Source of the DNA: Ruminococcus sp.
Lineage (GTDB): Bacteria > Bacillota > Clostridia > Oscillospirales > Ruminococcaceae
Length of the DNA stretch: 35,981 nt
Assembly: GCA_015066865.1 (NCBI GenBank)
Contig: SVNQ01000021.1
Span: forward strand, 1 to 35,981
Direction: 5' to 3'
Position numbers and translations under genes: made by a program. This document shows, in pieces, positions 15,156 through 23,479 of this stretch. The notes beneath the pieces were generated by a model that saw only the letters and a list, made by a program, of their open reading frames with translations, was not told where the DNA came from and searched no databases. Numbering within the stretch: position 1 is the stretch's first letter; the number at the start of each line of letters is the position of its first letter.

Positions 15156-16284
15156 ACAGACCGGCATTCAAACCCATGTCATCTTCGGGCTTCGGACGCT
15201 TATAATCCATTTCAAAGCTCGTCTTCATGGAATCCATATTGATTCTTGTCGGCGGTGCATCGGGATTTCTGCGGCGGTCGTTGTTTCTGCGATTGCCGCG
15301 ATTGCGGTCGCCGCGATCATTCTTATCATTGCGGCGGCGGCGCACCGGCTTGTTGGAGGAAATCACAACCTTGCGGTACGGTTCTTCACCCACACTCTTG
15401 GAGCTTACGCCCTCAATTTCTGCGATTGCAGAATGAATGATTCTTCTCTCATACGGATTCATCGGCTCAAGCGCTGTCTGTCTGCCGCTGCGCAGTACGT
15501 TTCTTGCGATCTTTGCAGCAAGCTCCTCAAGCGTCTTGCGGCGGCGCTCACGGTAGTTTGCGCTGTTGAGGATGACTCTGTAGTACTCTCTGTCGCCACG
15601 GTTAGCGATCATGAATGTCAGATACTGCAGTGCATCAAGCGTTTCACCGCGCTTGCCGATTACAGTGCCGTTGTTGGACGCTACAATATCAATCATTGCG
15701 CTCTCTGCACCGGCAGTAACAACCAGTTCAGCTTCAACGCCCATCTTGGACAGAACGTCGGTCAGATATGCCTTAGCTTTTTCGATCTTAGCAAGTGCCT
15801 CCTCGGAAGGCTCTCCCGTGATCATTTCCGCATCGGTCTTTAACTCGTCGGATGCATCCTTCGACTCGATTACTTCAGCTGCAACCTCGATCACATCGGG
15901 AGCCTCATCCGGCTCGTCCGTTGCTTCTTCAAAGGTTTCCTCAAAGGTATCTTCTACAGATTCCTCCGGAATTTCCTCTGCAATTTCCTCGACAGCTTCC
16001 TCTACGATCTCCTCAAAAGCTTCTTCCGCAGCTTCCTCAAACGCCTCCTGTGCAGCTTCCTTTTCTGTTTCCTCAGAAACAGGAGCAGCAGCAGTTTCCG
16101 CCATAGGTACATCAATGGAAGTGTAGGTCGCACGCACTCTTGCATCGCCCTTCATAAAGCCCAGAAAGCCCTTTTTCGGTTCTTCCAGTACTTCAAATTT
16201 GATGTCGGTGAGGGATGCGCCAAAGTGTCGGGCAGCAAGTTCTTTTGCTTCCTCGACTGTTTTCGCTGTAAAAATTTCTGTCAT
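15136..16284 (-). CDS. jag: RNA-binding protein Jag/KhpB (Jag-N, KH and R3H domains)
   Basis: A 382-residue protein, longer than usual (about 200-330). Residues 1-54 are the Jag-N domain (KKGFLGFMKGDARV). Residues 62-147 are an acidic, repetitive linker of EEAFEE/EEIVEE-like units. The KH domain (about 175-240) has the loop IGKRGETL (209-216), and the R3H domain (about 242-310) has R280-x3-H284. A tail of Arg/Asn/Asp repeats (314-340) follows. KhpB binds RNA with KhpA and affects cell elongation in streptococci. It lies directly downstream of yidC, as in other Firmicutes. Confidence 0.93.
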   Translation of the reverse strand: MTEIFTAKTVEEAKELAARHFGASLTDIKFEVLEEPKKGFLGFMKGDARVRATYTSIDVPMAETAAAPVSEETEKEAAQEAFEEAAEEAFEEIVEEAVEEIAEEIPEESVEDTFEETFEEATDEPDEAPDVIEVAAEVIESKDASDELKTDAEMITGEPSEEALAKIEKAKAYLTDVLSKMGVEAELVVTAGAESAMIDIVASNNGTVIGKRGETLDALQYLTFMIANRGDREYYRVILNSANYRERRRKTLEELAAKIARNVLRSGRQTALEPMNPYERRIIHSAIAEIEGVSSKSVGEEPYRKVVISSNKPVRRRRNDKNDRGDRNRGNRRNNDRRRNPDAPPTRINMDSMKTSFEMDYKRPKPEDDMGLNAGLYGKIEF

Positions 16285-16305
16285 TTTTATGACCTCCTAT
16301 ACAGG

Positions 16306-17448
16306 TTATTTGTCATTTTCACCATATTTTTCAGCCATGCGGCGTCTTGCCTCACGGATGACGGCGGTATTGTATTCCTCACGTTCGGAACGTGAAAATC
16401 TGACTTCATCATCATCGGAATAGCTCACACGATTGGAAGGCGTGCGGGTTGTTCCGCCCTGCTGCTGACGCATCATTTCCTCCTGCTGTTCCATGAGCTT
16501 CTGCATCATGGAAGGACGGCGATTGGATTTCTGCGCCTTTTTGCGCTCTGCTTCGCCGATTTTTTCCACTCTTGCATCATTGAACCAGAGGTTCAGACCA
16601 ATGCTCTGGATGAAAGAGAACACGGACGAGCAGATCCAGTAGAAACCAACACCGGCAGGCACGGTAAATGCCAGCCATACCGAGAAAATCGGCATACCGT
16701 AGAGCATAATATTCATTGCCCCCATTTCGGGCATGTCATTATTGCGCTTGCGCTTCTGGTGCCACTGCATGTAGATGGTCATTGCCAGCTGCACAACACC
16801 GGAAAGCACAGGAATCAGGAACAGCGGGAAGTTTCTTTTGAAATCCTTGACATTCGGCGTCAAGTTCAGGTCAACACCGAGAATGTTAAAGGTATCGGCA
16901 AATTCCTTGACCTCAGGAACAAAATCAGCATCCACCTTGGACATTTTCTGCGCAAATTCATCCTCATGCTTGACAACCTCTTCCATGATCATCAGCTGGA
17001 TACGCATGTCCTGTTTTTCGGGATTGATCTTTTCATTAAATTCCGCAGCAACAATAGTAGCTTCATTAATTACGGCCTTGTCATACTTCAGAATATGACT
17101 CATCGGCTCATATACAACACCCAGCACGCCCCAGAGGATGATCAGGGAAATGATCATCGGCAGGCAGGATGCGTAGGGGTTGATATTTTCTTCCTGATAG
17201 AGCTTCATCTGCTCCATCTGGAGTTTTTCGGGATTATTCTTGTATTTTTCACGGAGCTTTACAAGCTTTGGCTGCACCAGCTGCGTATGCACCATATTTT
17301 TCTGCTGTTTATAGTAGACCGGAAATACGATCAGCTTTGTGATCAGAGTAAACAGGATAATGGCTACGCCATAATTTCCGACCAGATCGTAGATAAACTT
17401 CATAATGAAGCCTAAAGGGGTTCCGACAAGATCAATTAAAAAATTCAA
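16306..17448 (-). CDS. yidC: Membrane protein insertase YidC
   Basis: A 380-residue YidC/Oxa1 protein. The start codon is TTG at 17448 (GAGG eight bases before it); no ATG in frame lies near. Membrane segments are at about 23-44, 93-113, 210-235, 252-272 and 275-297. The family's hydrophilic groove positive charge is Lys38 (FTLITKLIVFPV) instead of the usual Arg. There is no typical lipobox, unlike Bacillus SpoIIIJ, and the protein starts just ahead of the first helix. A long extracytoplasmic loop (about 115-205) is larger than in Bacillus homologues, and a Gln/Arg-rich tail follows. Inserts membrane proteins alone or with Sec; neighbours yidD and rnpA match the conserved unit. Confidence 0.95.
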   Translation of the reverse strand: MNFLIDLVGTPLGFIMKFIYDLVGNYGVAIILFTLITKLIVFPVYYKQQKNMVHTQLVQPKLVKLREKYKNNPEKLQMEQMKLYQEENINPYASCLPMIISLIILWGVLGVVYEPMSHILKYDKAVINEATIVAAEFNEKINPEKQDMRIQLMIMEEVVKHEDEFAQKMSKVDADFVPEVKEFADTFNILGVDLNLTPNVKDFKRNFPLFLIPVLSGVVQLAMTIYMQWHQKRKRNNDMPEMGAMNIMLYGMPIFSVWLAFTVPAGVGFYWICSSVFSFIQSIGLNLWFNDARVEKIGEAERKKAQKSNRRPSMMQKLMEQQEEMMRQQQGGTTRTPSNRVSYSDDDEVRFSRSEREEYNTAVIREARRRMAEKYGENDK

Positions 17449-17480
17449 TTTTGCTACCTCATTCCTTCATCCTTGTACGG

Positions 17481-17750
17481 TCATTCACCGTTTCTTTTCT
17501 GCCAGAAATACGCCGGTATTTTTTTCCAAGAAAAGGAATCCGGCACTTCATCAATACCGCCCCTTGCCCAGGGGTGGCATCGCAGCAGTCGGGATACTGC
17601 CAAAATCAGTCCCTTGACTGCACCAAACCGCATAATTGCCTGCAGCGCATATGCCGAGCAGCTCGGATAATAGCGGCAGCAGGGCGGAAACAGCGGAGAA
17701 ATACATTTTTGATAAAACAGGATGGGCAAAATCAAGATACGCCGTATCAT
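17481..17750 (-). CDS. yidD: Membrane insertion efficiency factor YidD
   Basis: An 89-residue protein with the YidD signature [18 protein letters not shown] and [17 protein letters not shown]. It is a small peripheral membrane protein that helps YidC-dependent insertion. It overlaps rnpA by four bases (ATGA), so it is translationally coupled to it, as in many bacteria. The length is typical. Confidence 0.95.
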   Translation of the reverse strand: MIRRILILPILFYQKCISPLFPPCCRYYPSCSAYALQAIMRFGAVKGLILAVSRLLRCHPWARGGIDEVPDSFSWKKIPAYFWQKRNGE

Positions 17751-18133
17751 TTACTGCCTCTCTTTTCCCGTTTTTTTTCAGACACATAATCGCCTGCATA
17801 GATCCTATGCAGTGCAGGAATCGCCTTTGTGCGCAGATAGTCGCTCAGCTGCGTGGATTTCATATCCGGCAGCGGACTGCGCGCAACGATCACAATATCC
17901 AATCCCACAGGTGCGGCAAGTTCATTTTCACGCCATGCCTGACGAATCAGCCGTCTTGCACGGCTGCGGCACACAGCATTGCCGACCTTCTTTCCCGTGG
18001 TAATTCCAAGCCGATTAACCGGCAGGTGATTTTTGCGAGCATAGATTACAACAAAATATGTTCCCAAGCTCATGCCCCTGTGGTAGCAAAGCTGAAAATC
18101 CTTATTCTGCCGCATTACTTCCGTGTACATCAT
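17747..18133 (-). CDS. rnpA: Ribonuclease P protein component
   Basis: A 128-residue RnpA with the conserved basic helix [22 protein letters not shown] (the RNR box reads RSR), and the central-cleft sheet FVVIYARKN...GITTGKKVG. It binds the RNase P RNA and helps tRNA 5' maturation. GAGAGGT precedes the start. A strong terminator lies between rpmH and rnpA, so rnpA is probably expressed by read-through or a weak promoter inside 18134-18203. Confidence 0.95.
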   Translation of the reverse strand: MMYTEVMRQNKDFQLCYHRGMSLGTYFVVIYARKNHLPVNRLGITTGKKVGNAVCRSRARRLIRQAWRENELAAPVGLDIVIVARSPLPDMKSTQLSDYLRTKAIPALHRIYAGDYVSEKKREKRGSK

Positions 18134-18197
18134 CGCCGGTTACCTCTCAATACAGAGAATTACGCAAAACCATGTTCGGCGGTCCGTAATTTCCTAA

Positions 18198-18229
18198 ATA
18201 AAAAGACCACAAATCGGAATTTGTGGTCT
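18198..18229 (-). terminator. Rho-independent terminator after rpmH
   Basis: On the minus strand, AGACCACAAAT and ATTTGTGGTCT form an 11-bp stem around a 4-base loop, followed by TTTTTATTT. It starts seven bases beyond the rpmH stop. Confidence 0.92.
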
Positions 18230-18235
18230 GGCTCA

Positions 18236-18370
18236 TCAATGGGAAAGTCTTGCTCTGCCCTTTGCTCTCCTGCGAGCTAAAACCTTTCTGCCGTTTTTAT
18301 TGGACATTCTCTTCATGAAGCCGTGTTCCTTTTTTCTGTGCAGCTTCTTAGGCTGGTATGTTCTTTTCAT
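18236..18370 (-). CDS. rpmH: Ribosomal protein bL34
   Basis: 44 residues, starting [21 protein letters not shown] and ending [11 protein letters not shown], the standard L34 sequence and length. GAGGAGGAG precedes the ATG. It is a 50S subunit protein that marks the left of the origin in most bacteria. It is transcribed alone, with a perfect promoter and its own terminator. Confidence 0.97.
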   Translation of the reverse strand: MKRTYQPKKLHRKKEHGFMKRMSNKNGRKVLARRRAKGRARLSH

Positions 18371-18464
18371 GCGTTCTCCTCCTCTCGCTTTCGGCACGAT
18401 CCTCAGCACCTCGCCGATGATAGATGCCTATCATTACAGAGCAAAAATACTCTTATACCCTACT

Positions 18465-18493
18465 ATTATATCTCATCCGCAACTTCATGTCAA
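18465..18493 (-). promoter_or_regulatory. rpmH promoter
   Basis: On the minus strand: TTGACA (18493-18488), 17-base spacer, TATAAT (18470-18465). The leader of about 88 bases contains a perfect 7-bp hairpin (ATGATAG/CTATCAT, 18417-18434). Confidence 0.87.
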
Positions 18494-18651
18494 GAGGTTT
18501 TTGTAAATTTTCCTGAAAAGTCATTTTTTCAACCCATCCCATACCAAGAATCGTCAATTTTCACAAAACAACCAATTCCATCCACCCGATATTCCCTCTT
18601 TTTTTATGGATTTTCGGCTGGAAGGAAAGGGAGATCCACATCAAAAGTGAT

Positions 18652-18688
18652 TGTTGAAAATTTTGAAAAAACACTTGCATTTTCAACA
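18652..18688. promoter_or_regulatory. Inverted DnaA-box-like pair at the dnaA promoter
   Basis: TGTTGAAAA (18652-18660) and TTTTCAACA (18680-18688) form an inverted pair. The second copy starts at the last base of the -35 hexamer and fills half the spacer. TTTTCAACA resembles the DnaA box TTATCCACA (7 of 9) and recurs in the dnaA-dnaN gap, so DnaA autoregulation is possible. The remaining 18494-18651 holds no recognised signal. Confidence 0.5.
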
Positions 18689-18703
18689 ATTATATGTTAG
18701 AAT
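18675..18703 (+). promoter_or_regulatory. dnaA promoter (extended -10)
   Basis: TTGCAT (18675-18680), 17-base spacer, TAGAAT (18698-18703), preceded by TGT. The start codon is 77 bases downstream of the -10. Confidence 0.75.
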
Positions 18704-18779
18704 ATAAAGTAGTAATATTATAAGAAGATTGCGTTCAAATTCAAAGGTTCGCAATGATGCATAAAATGGAGGTTGTGAC

Positions 18780-20162
18780 ATGAATTCTTTTGACGAAGTA
18801 TTCAATCAGGTCAAGCGTTACTGCACGGAGCATGAGCTGATTTCCGATGTTGCCATGAAAACATGGATCGACGCAATGACGCCCGTCGGTATTGAAGGAA
18901 GCGACGCTGTATTCCATGTACAGACGGAATTTCAGCAGGGTGTGCTTCTGACGACCTATAAATCTGTACTTGAAAATGCACTGGAGCAGACAGTGGGCTT
19001 TCCGCTGCGCCTTGTGGTAAACTTCAACAACAAGGAAACCGCTTCAAACAGGGGCGAATCCGTTCTTCCCGATTTTGACGCACTCGATGAAAAACACGAG
19101 GAACTGCGCAAAAGCTACGAATTTGCGGAATATGACTACAATTTTGACACATTCATCGTCGGCAGATCCAATGAATTTGCATTTGCTGCCTGCAAGGCTG
19201 TAGCAACGGATGCCGGCACGACCTACAATCCGCTGTTCATCTACGGTCCGTCAGGACTTGGCAAAACTCACCTGGTAACGGCGATCAAGCATGAAATTCT
19301 GCAGCGTGAGCCGAACAAAAAGGTGATTTATGTAACGGGTGAATCCTTCGGTAACGAGCTGATCAAAGCGATCGACCAGAGAGATACTTCTGTATTCCAC
19401 GACAAATACCGCAATGCGGATGTACTGATCGTTGATGATATTCAGTTCTTCTCCGGCAAGGAGCGTATGCAGGAGGAATTTTTCCACACATTCAACGTGC
19501 TGCATTCCGAGGGCAAGCAGATCGTCATCACATCGGACAAACCGCCCCGTGATCTGAAAACACTGGAAGAACGTATCCGCAACCGTTTTGAATGGGGTCT
19601 GATCGCAGACATCAGCATTCCGGATTTTGAAACAAGATTTGCCATTATCCGCAGAAAGGCGGAGCTTCTGGATCTGAAGATTCCGGATGAGGTAACAGAA
19701 TTTATCGCAAACCGCCTCAAGACGAACATCCGTCAGCTTGAAGGCGCTGTCAAGAAACTCAAGGCACTCAAGATGCTGGCAAACAGCTCTCCGACGATTT
19801 CCATGGCACAGAGCGTTATCCGTGACATTCTGACCGACGATCAGCCGATCCCGATCACAGTGGAAAAGGTTATTGCAGAGGTTGCCAACGTATACGGCAT
19901 CACGCCGGAGGACATCCGTTCGAGCAAGAGAACTTCCCAGATCTCCACAGCCCGCAAGGTTGCGGCATATGTGGTGCGTGAGGTTACCGGCATGCCGCTT
20001 GCAGCGATCGGTATGGAATTTGGCGGCAGAGATCACTCCACGATCGTGTATGCGATCAATAATGTGACAACTGCACTGAAAAAAGATGCAAACCTCAAGG
20101 AACTGGTGGAGGATATTATTAAGGATATCCGTGAGAAGAATCCCAATCCCCCCACAGCCTGA
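18780..20162 (+). CDS. dnaA: Chromosomal replication initiator DnaA
   Basis: A 460-residue DnaA. Domain I is at about 1-80, a short linker follows, and the AAA+ domain has Walker A GPSGLGKT (156-163) and Walker B VLIVDDIQFF; Sensor-type segments and LEERIRNRFEWGL are intact. Domain IV ends with REVTGMPLAAIGMEFGGRDHSTIVYAI, the DNA-binding signature. It binds DnaA boxes, forms an ATP filament on the DnaA-trios and unwinds oriC. GGAGG lies seven bases before the ATG. It sits between two candidate DnaA-box regions. Confidence 0.98.
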   Translation: MNSFDEVFNQVKRYCTEHELISDVAMKTWIDAMTPVGIEGSDAVFHVQTEFQQGVLLTTYKSVLENALEQTVGFPLRLVVNFNNKETASNRGESVLPDFDALDEKHEELRKSYEFAEYDYNFDTFIVGRSNEFAFAACKAVATDAGTTYNPLFIYGPSGLGKTHLVTAIKHEILQREPNKKVIYVTGESFGNELIKAIDQRDTSVFHDKYRNADVLIVDDIQFFSGKERMQEEFFHTFNVLHSEGKQIVITSDKPPRDLKTLEERIRNRFEWGLIADISIPDFETRFAIIRRKAELLDLKIPDEVTEFIANRLKTNIRQLEGAVKKLKALKMLANSSPTISMAQSVIRDILTDDQPIPITVEKVIAEVANVYGITPEDIRSSKRTSQISTARKVAAYVVREVTGMPLAAIGMEFGGRDHSTIVYAINNVTTALKKDANLKELVEDIIKDIREKNPNPPTA

Positions 20163-20303
20163 GCTGAACATGCACAGTTGATAATAAAATAATTTACGAA
20201 TGCAGGGTGCATCGTTCAGACAGCATCCTGCGTTACATATCATTTCCCCTGCAATTGTCAGGGGATATGTTTGATAATCCGGAAACTAACAGTATTCAAC
20301 CGG

Positions 20304-20326
20304 CTTTTCAACATAATGTTGAAAAG
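20304..20326. repeat. 23-bp palindrome of two DnaA-box-like motifs
   Basis: CTTTTCAACA and TGTTGAAAAG flank TAA. Each half is the same TTTTCAACA motif seen at the dnaA promoter. It could be a pair of DnaA boxes or, less likely, a terminator (no T-run). Confidence 0.6.
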
Positions 20327-20404
20327 TAAGTTGAAATAATTTCCTCGCAAATTCCATGATATTGCAGAGTAATGAAAAATATTTCCACTTTTTCAAGGAA
20401 ATAG

Positions 20405-20571
20405 CATTCCACAGAATGTGAAATGCGGCGGTCGGGAAAAAGATAATTCCACAAAATTTTCAAGAATTTTTCCATTTCCACTCCACAGATTCTCCACAAT
20501 TCCACGGTAAAAATTTCTAATTCTTCATTTTTCACTTTTTCACTTTTTTTCAAAACTGGTTTTGTGGAAGA
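20405..20571. other. DnaA-box cluster in oriC
   Basis: Box-like nonamers ending in CCACA: CATTCCACA (20405-20413), AATTCCACA (20445-20453), TTCTCCACA (20490-20498) and, inverted, TGTGGAAGA (20563-20571), plus CTCCACA (20481-20487) and ATTCCAC (20498-20504). TTCTCCACA matches TTNTNCACA; the others differ from TTATCCACA at two or more positions. Confidence 0.65.
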
Positions 20572-20624
20572 AAAAACAGCAAAAAAATTCGTAAACACAT
20601 GTTTTTTGGAAGATTTCAACTTTT

Positions 20625-20661
20625 CCGCCCCCTCTACTACTACTACTGTTTATTTATTTAA
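20625..20661. other. DnaA-trio array with GC-rich block and AT-rich unwinding stretch
   Basis: CCGCCCCC (20625-20632), then CTACTACTACTACTG (20634-20648), then TTTATTTATTTAA (20649-20661). The complement of the middle part reads 3'-GAT four times and GAC once, the DnaA-trio repeat that DnaA binds as single strand. Confidence 0.75.
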
Positions 20662-20741
20662 GATTGATATGAGTGATTCACAGAAGGCTTCCACGTTTCA
20701 GGGATGCCGTCTGTTGAAATCATGGTTTGGAGTTGATAAGA

Positions 20742-21845
20742 ATGAGATTTGAATGTAATAAAAATGATCTGTGCAATGCCATTGCCCATGTTTCTAAAGG
20801 TGTTTCCCAGAAATCCACCATTGCTGCACTTGAGGGAATCTGCGTTCAGATGGAACAGGGTGGAGTTGTCCTGACCGGCTACGATCTGGAAATCGGTATC
20901 AGAACCAGAGTTCCGGCAGAATGCACCGATGATTTTGTTTTTGTGCTGAATGCAAGACTGTTCAGTGAAATGACACGCCGCATGACCGGCGATCGTGTGG
21001 TTTTTGAAATTGATGAAACGCTCAATGCCCGAATTTCAAGCGAAAACACGGAATACCGCATTTCTGCGATGTCCGCAGAGGAATTTCCGGCGCTTCCGGT
21101 TGTAGAAACCACACAGAAAACAGCGGTTTCACAGCCGATTCTGCGTTCGATGATCCAGCAGTCAAGCTTTGCGGCATCCGTCAAAGAGGATAAGCCCATT
21201 CTGACAGGCGAACTGTTTGAATCGGGTGAGGATATGTTCTATGTGGTGGCAATGGACCGCTACAGACTGGCAATGCGTCAGGAAAAAATCACAGAAATGG
21301 GAACTTTCCGCTTTGTTGTGCCGAAAAAGGCGCTGTCAGAGCTAATCATGCTGCTCAAGGATGATGCCGAAACACCTTGCGAATTTGCCACAAACGGCAA
21401 GCATATTGTATTTTCAGTGAATGGATTTGAGCTGTTCGCAAGACTGCTTGAAGGACAATTCCACAATTTCCGCAGCAGCATTCCATCGGATGCAAAGACC
21501 GAAGTCATCATGAACACCCGTGATATGATCGGATGTGCCGAACGCTGCGCACTTCTGATCAATGAGAAGAATAAAGCGCCGATGCGCTGCGTATTTGCGG
21601 ATGGTTTTATGGAAATCTCCTGCAAAACGGGCATTGGTGTGATCAATGACCGCATTCCTGCAAATATCAGCGGCGAAAGCGTGACCATCGGTTTCAGCAA
21701 CAAATACCTGCTTGAAGCCCTGCGTGCGTGCGAGTGCGATAAAATCAAGATCCACATGAGCGGCTGCAATAAGGTGATCAAAATTACACCCATGGATGGA
21801 GAATCTTTTGTGTATTTGATTATGCCTATTCAATTAAAGAACTAA
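20742..21845 (+). CDS. dnaN: DNA polymerase III beta subunit (sliding clamp)
   Basis: A 367-residue DnaN with three repeated clamp domains; it starts MRFECNKNDLCNAIAHVSKGVSQKST and ends VYLIMPIQL, both typical. It forms the ring that tethers polymerase to DNA. The ATG at 20742 has GGAG nine bases upstream; the frame is open further left, but without a start that has a ribosome-binding site. It overlaps the end of a dubious 27-codon frame (20669-20752). Confidence 0.97.
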   Translation: MRFECNKNDLCNAIAHVSKGVSQKSTIAALEGICVQMEQGGVVLTGYDLEIGIRTRVPAECTDDFVFVLNARLFSEMTRRMTGDRVVFEIDETLNARISSENTEYRISAMSAEEFPALPVVETTQKTAVSQPILRSMIQQSSFAASVKEDKPILTGELFESGEDMFYVVAMDRYRLAMRQEKITEMGTFRFVVPKKALSELIMLLKDDAETPCEFATNGKHIVFSVNGFELFARLLEGQFHNFRSSIPSDAKTEVIMNTRDMIGCAERCALLINEKNKAPMRCVFADGFMEISCKTGIGVINDRIPANISGESVTIGFSNKYLLEALRACECDKIKIHMSGCNKVIKITPMDGESFVYLIMPIQLKN

Positions 21846-21846
21846 C

Positions 21847-22090
21847 GCTTCCGCTTGTGCGAAGCACAAAGGAAGCAGCTCACCAGCGGCGGTTCGCCGC
21901 TGCCGATTCAGTTGAAGGGCTAATTGTTATTGACAGGTACATTGCGTTCTGTAATTTCTGTCTAAGAATGTGATTCTTGCAATTCTAACGTTTCGCCTTT
22001 GTCCCCCGAAGGGGGCAATGGCGAAACGCTATGGGATTCCAAAGGGATGTACATCCCTTTGGCGGGGGTACAGGGGGCAGCGCCCCCTGT
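21847..22090. repeat. Run of intergenic palindromes between dnaN and yaaA
   Basis: The 282-base gap holds five hairpins: GCTTCC...GGAAGC with an inner TTGTGC/GCACAA (21847-21876); CAGCGGCG/CGCCGCTG (21884-21902); CGTTTCGCC/GGCGAAACG with inner CCCCC/GGGGG (21989-22028); a perfect 24-bp palindrome centred on GTAC (22039-22062); and ACAGGGGGC/GCCCCCTGT (22070-22090). None has a T-run. The last two resemble, in inverted orientation, those before gyrA, so they may belong to one dispersed repeat family. Confidence 0.75.
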
Positions 22091-22127
22091 CAGCAACAAA
22101 TAAACCATCCACAGAAAGGGGATTACC

Positions 22128-22346
22128 ATGTCACAGGAAGTAATACAGGTACAAATTACAACAGAATTTATCAAGCTTGATTCCCTGCTGAAATTTGCGG
22201 GGCTGTGCGACACGGGCGGATTTGCGAAAGAGCTTGTTCAGCAGGGTGCAGTTTCCGTAAACGGCGAAGTCTGCACGATGCGCGGCAAGAAAATCAGACC
22301 AGGTGATCGTGTGAGCGTGGATAAATTCATCGTTGAGGTGCAGTAG
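22128..22346 (+). CDS. yaaA: S4-domain RNA-binding protein YaaA
   Basis: A 72-residue S4 protein with the alpha-L RNA-binding motif [34 protein letters not shown] and [10 protein letters not shown]. Location between dnaN and recF, and length, match B. subtilis YaaA (RlbA). It is thought to act on the ribosome. AAAGGGGA is the ribosome-binding site, and recF begins five bases after its stop. Confidence 0.93.
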   Translation: MSQEVIQVQITTEFIKLDSLLKFAGLCDTGGFAKELVQQGAVSVNGEVCTMRGKKIRPGDRVSVDKFIVEVQ

Positions 22347-22351
22347 TTTTT

Positions 22352-23479
22352 ATGCATATTACGTCATTTTCCGCTGACGGATTCCGCAATCTCAAGGGCG
22401 TTCGACTCGAACCCGACCGCAGATTCAATGTCATTATCGGCGATAATGCGCAGGGGAAAACCAATCTCCTTGACGCCATGTGGCTCATGACCGGCTGCAA
22501 GAGTTTTCACGGAATCAAAGAACGGCATTATATGGGCTTTGATGCCCCGTTCTTCCAGTGCGACATGCGATTTTTTGACGGCAGACGGGAACAGCGGATG
22601 ACCTACAGCATGGAACGTGGACTGCAGAAAAAGCGGAAAATTACCATAAATGGCGTGGATACCGCCAAAACGGGCGGACTTTTTGAGGCATTCCACTGCG
22701 TGGCATTTTCGCCCTGTGATGTGGAGATCGTCAACGGTTCCCCCGACAGACGCAGATCCTTCATGGATCTGTGCGCCTGCCAGCTGCATCCGAGGAGCAT
22801 GGAATATGTCAGCCGTGCATCCCTCCTGCTTGCGCAGCGCAATGCAGCAATTCAGAACTGCCTGAAAGGCAGGATAAGACGGCAGGATGTGACGATGTTT
22901 GACGCACAGCTTGCAAAGACAGGTGCGCTCATCAGCTGTATGAGAGCTGCCTATATCCGCAGTATTCAGCCGCTTTGCAGGGAACTGTACAGCGTGATGA
23001 CGGGCGGCAGCGAAATTCTGAACGTGTCCTATCGAAGTGCAGTGTACGGCGATGCGGAGCTTCCCGAAAAACCGACAGCGGAACTGGTTTCGCTCTATGA
23101 GCAGAAGCTTTCGGAAAATCTGAAAGAGGATCTGCGACTTGGCTATACCCAGAGGGGCATCCAGAGGGATGACCTGCTGCTGGACATCGGCGGTTATGCC
23201 GTCAGCCAGTTCGGTTCGCAGGGACAGCGGAAAAGTACCGCACTTGTGCTCAAGCTTGCACAGGCACATTTGTATAATGAGAAAATGCAGCGCTCCCCCG
23301 TGGTTCTGCTCGACGATGTCATGGGCGAACTTGATGAGAGGCGGCAGCGGCTGATTTATGATATGGTGGCGGATATGCAGGTGTTCATCACCCTTTGCCA
23401 CCCCTCCTCCCTGCGTGTGGAACAGAAAGGCAGTGTGTTCCTCATGCAAGAAGGAAGGCTGCGTCCGGAATGTGAATAA
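22352..23479 (+). CDS. recF: DNA replication and repair protein RecF
   Basis: A 375-residue SMC-like ATPase. Walker A is GDNAQGKTN (about 30-38), the signature SQFGSQGQRKSTALVLKLAQ is near residue 288, and Walker B is VVLLDDVMGELD. It loads RecA at gaps with RecO and RecR. The ribosome-binding site GAGGTG lies within the yaaA 3' end. Its last codons and stop (TGTGAATAA) form a consensus DnaA box on the other strand. Confidence 0.96.
   Translation: MHITSFSADGFRNLKGVRLEPDRRFNVIIGDNAQGKTNLLDAMWLMTGCKSFHGIKERHYMGFDAPFFQCDMRFFDGRREQRMTYSMERGLQKKRKITINGVDTAKTGGLFEAFHCVAFSPCDVEIVNGSPDRRRSFMDLCACQLHPRSMEYVSRASLLLAQRNAAIQNCLKGRIRRQDVTMFDAQLAKTGALISCMRAAYIRSIQPLCRELYSVMTGGSEILNVSYRSAVYGDAELPEKPTAELVSLYEQKLSENLKEDLRLGYTQRGIQRDDLLLDIGGYAVSQFGSQGQRKSTALVLKLAQAHLYNEKMQRSPVVLLDDVMGELDERRQRLIYDMVADMQVFITLCHPSSLRVEQKGSVFLMQEGRLRPECE

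Larger units (their letters stand above)
20163..20741. other. Putative chromosomal origin oriC (dnaA-dnaN intergenic region)
   Basis: A 579-base gap with no convincing gene. Left to right it has weak hairpins after dnaA (20201-20232 and 20246-20264), a 23-bp palindrome, a cluster of TCCACA motifs, a GC-rich block, a CTA trinucleotide array and an AT-rich stretch ending 80 bases before dnaN. This order (boxes, GC-rich, DnaA-trio, AT-rich) is the Bacillus subtilis unwinding-site plan. Confidence 0.85.

Noticed and set aside
20246..20264. CCCCTG/CAGGGG hairpin after dnaA as a terminator
   Set aside because: The stem is six pairs and the tail ATATGTTTG is not a T-run, so it is listed only as part of the origin region.
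20669..20752. A 27-codon frame that overlaps the first 11 bases of dnaN
   Set aside because: It has no ribosome-binding site and lies in the AT-rich origin; the overlap is probably chance, although translational coupling cannot be excluded without relatives.
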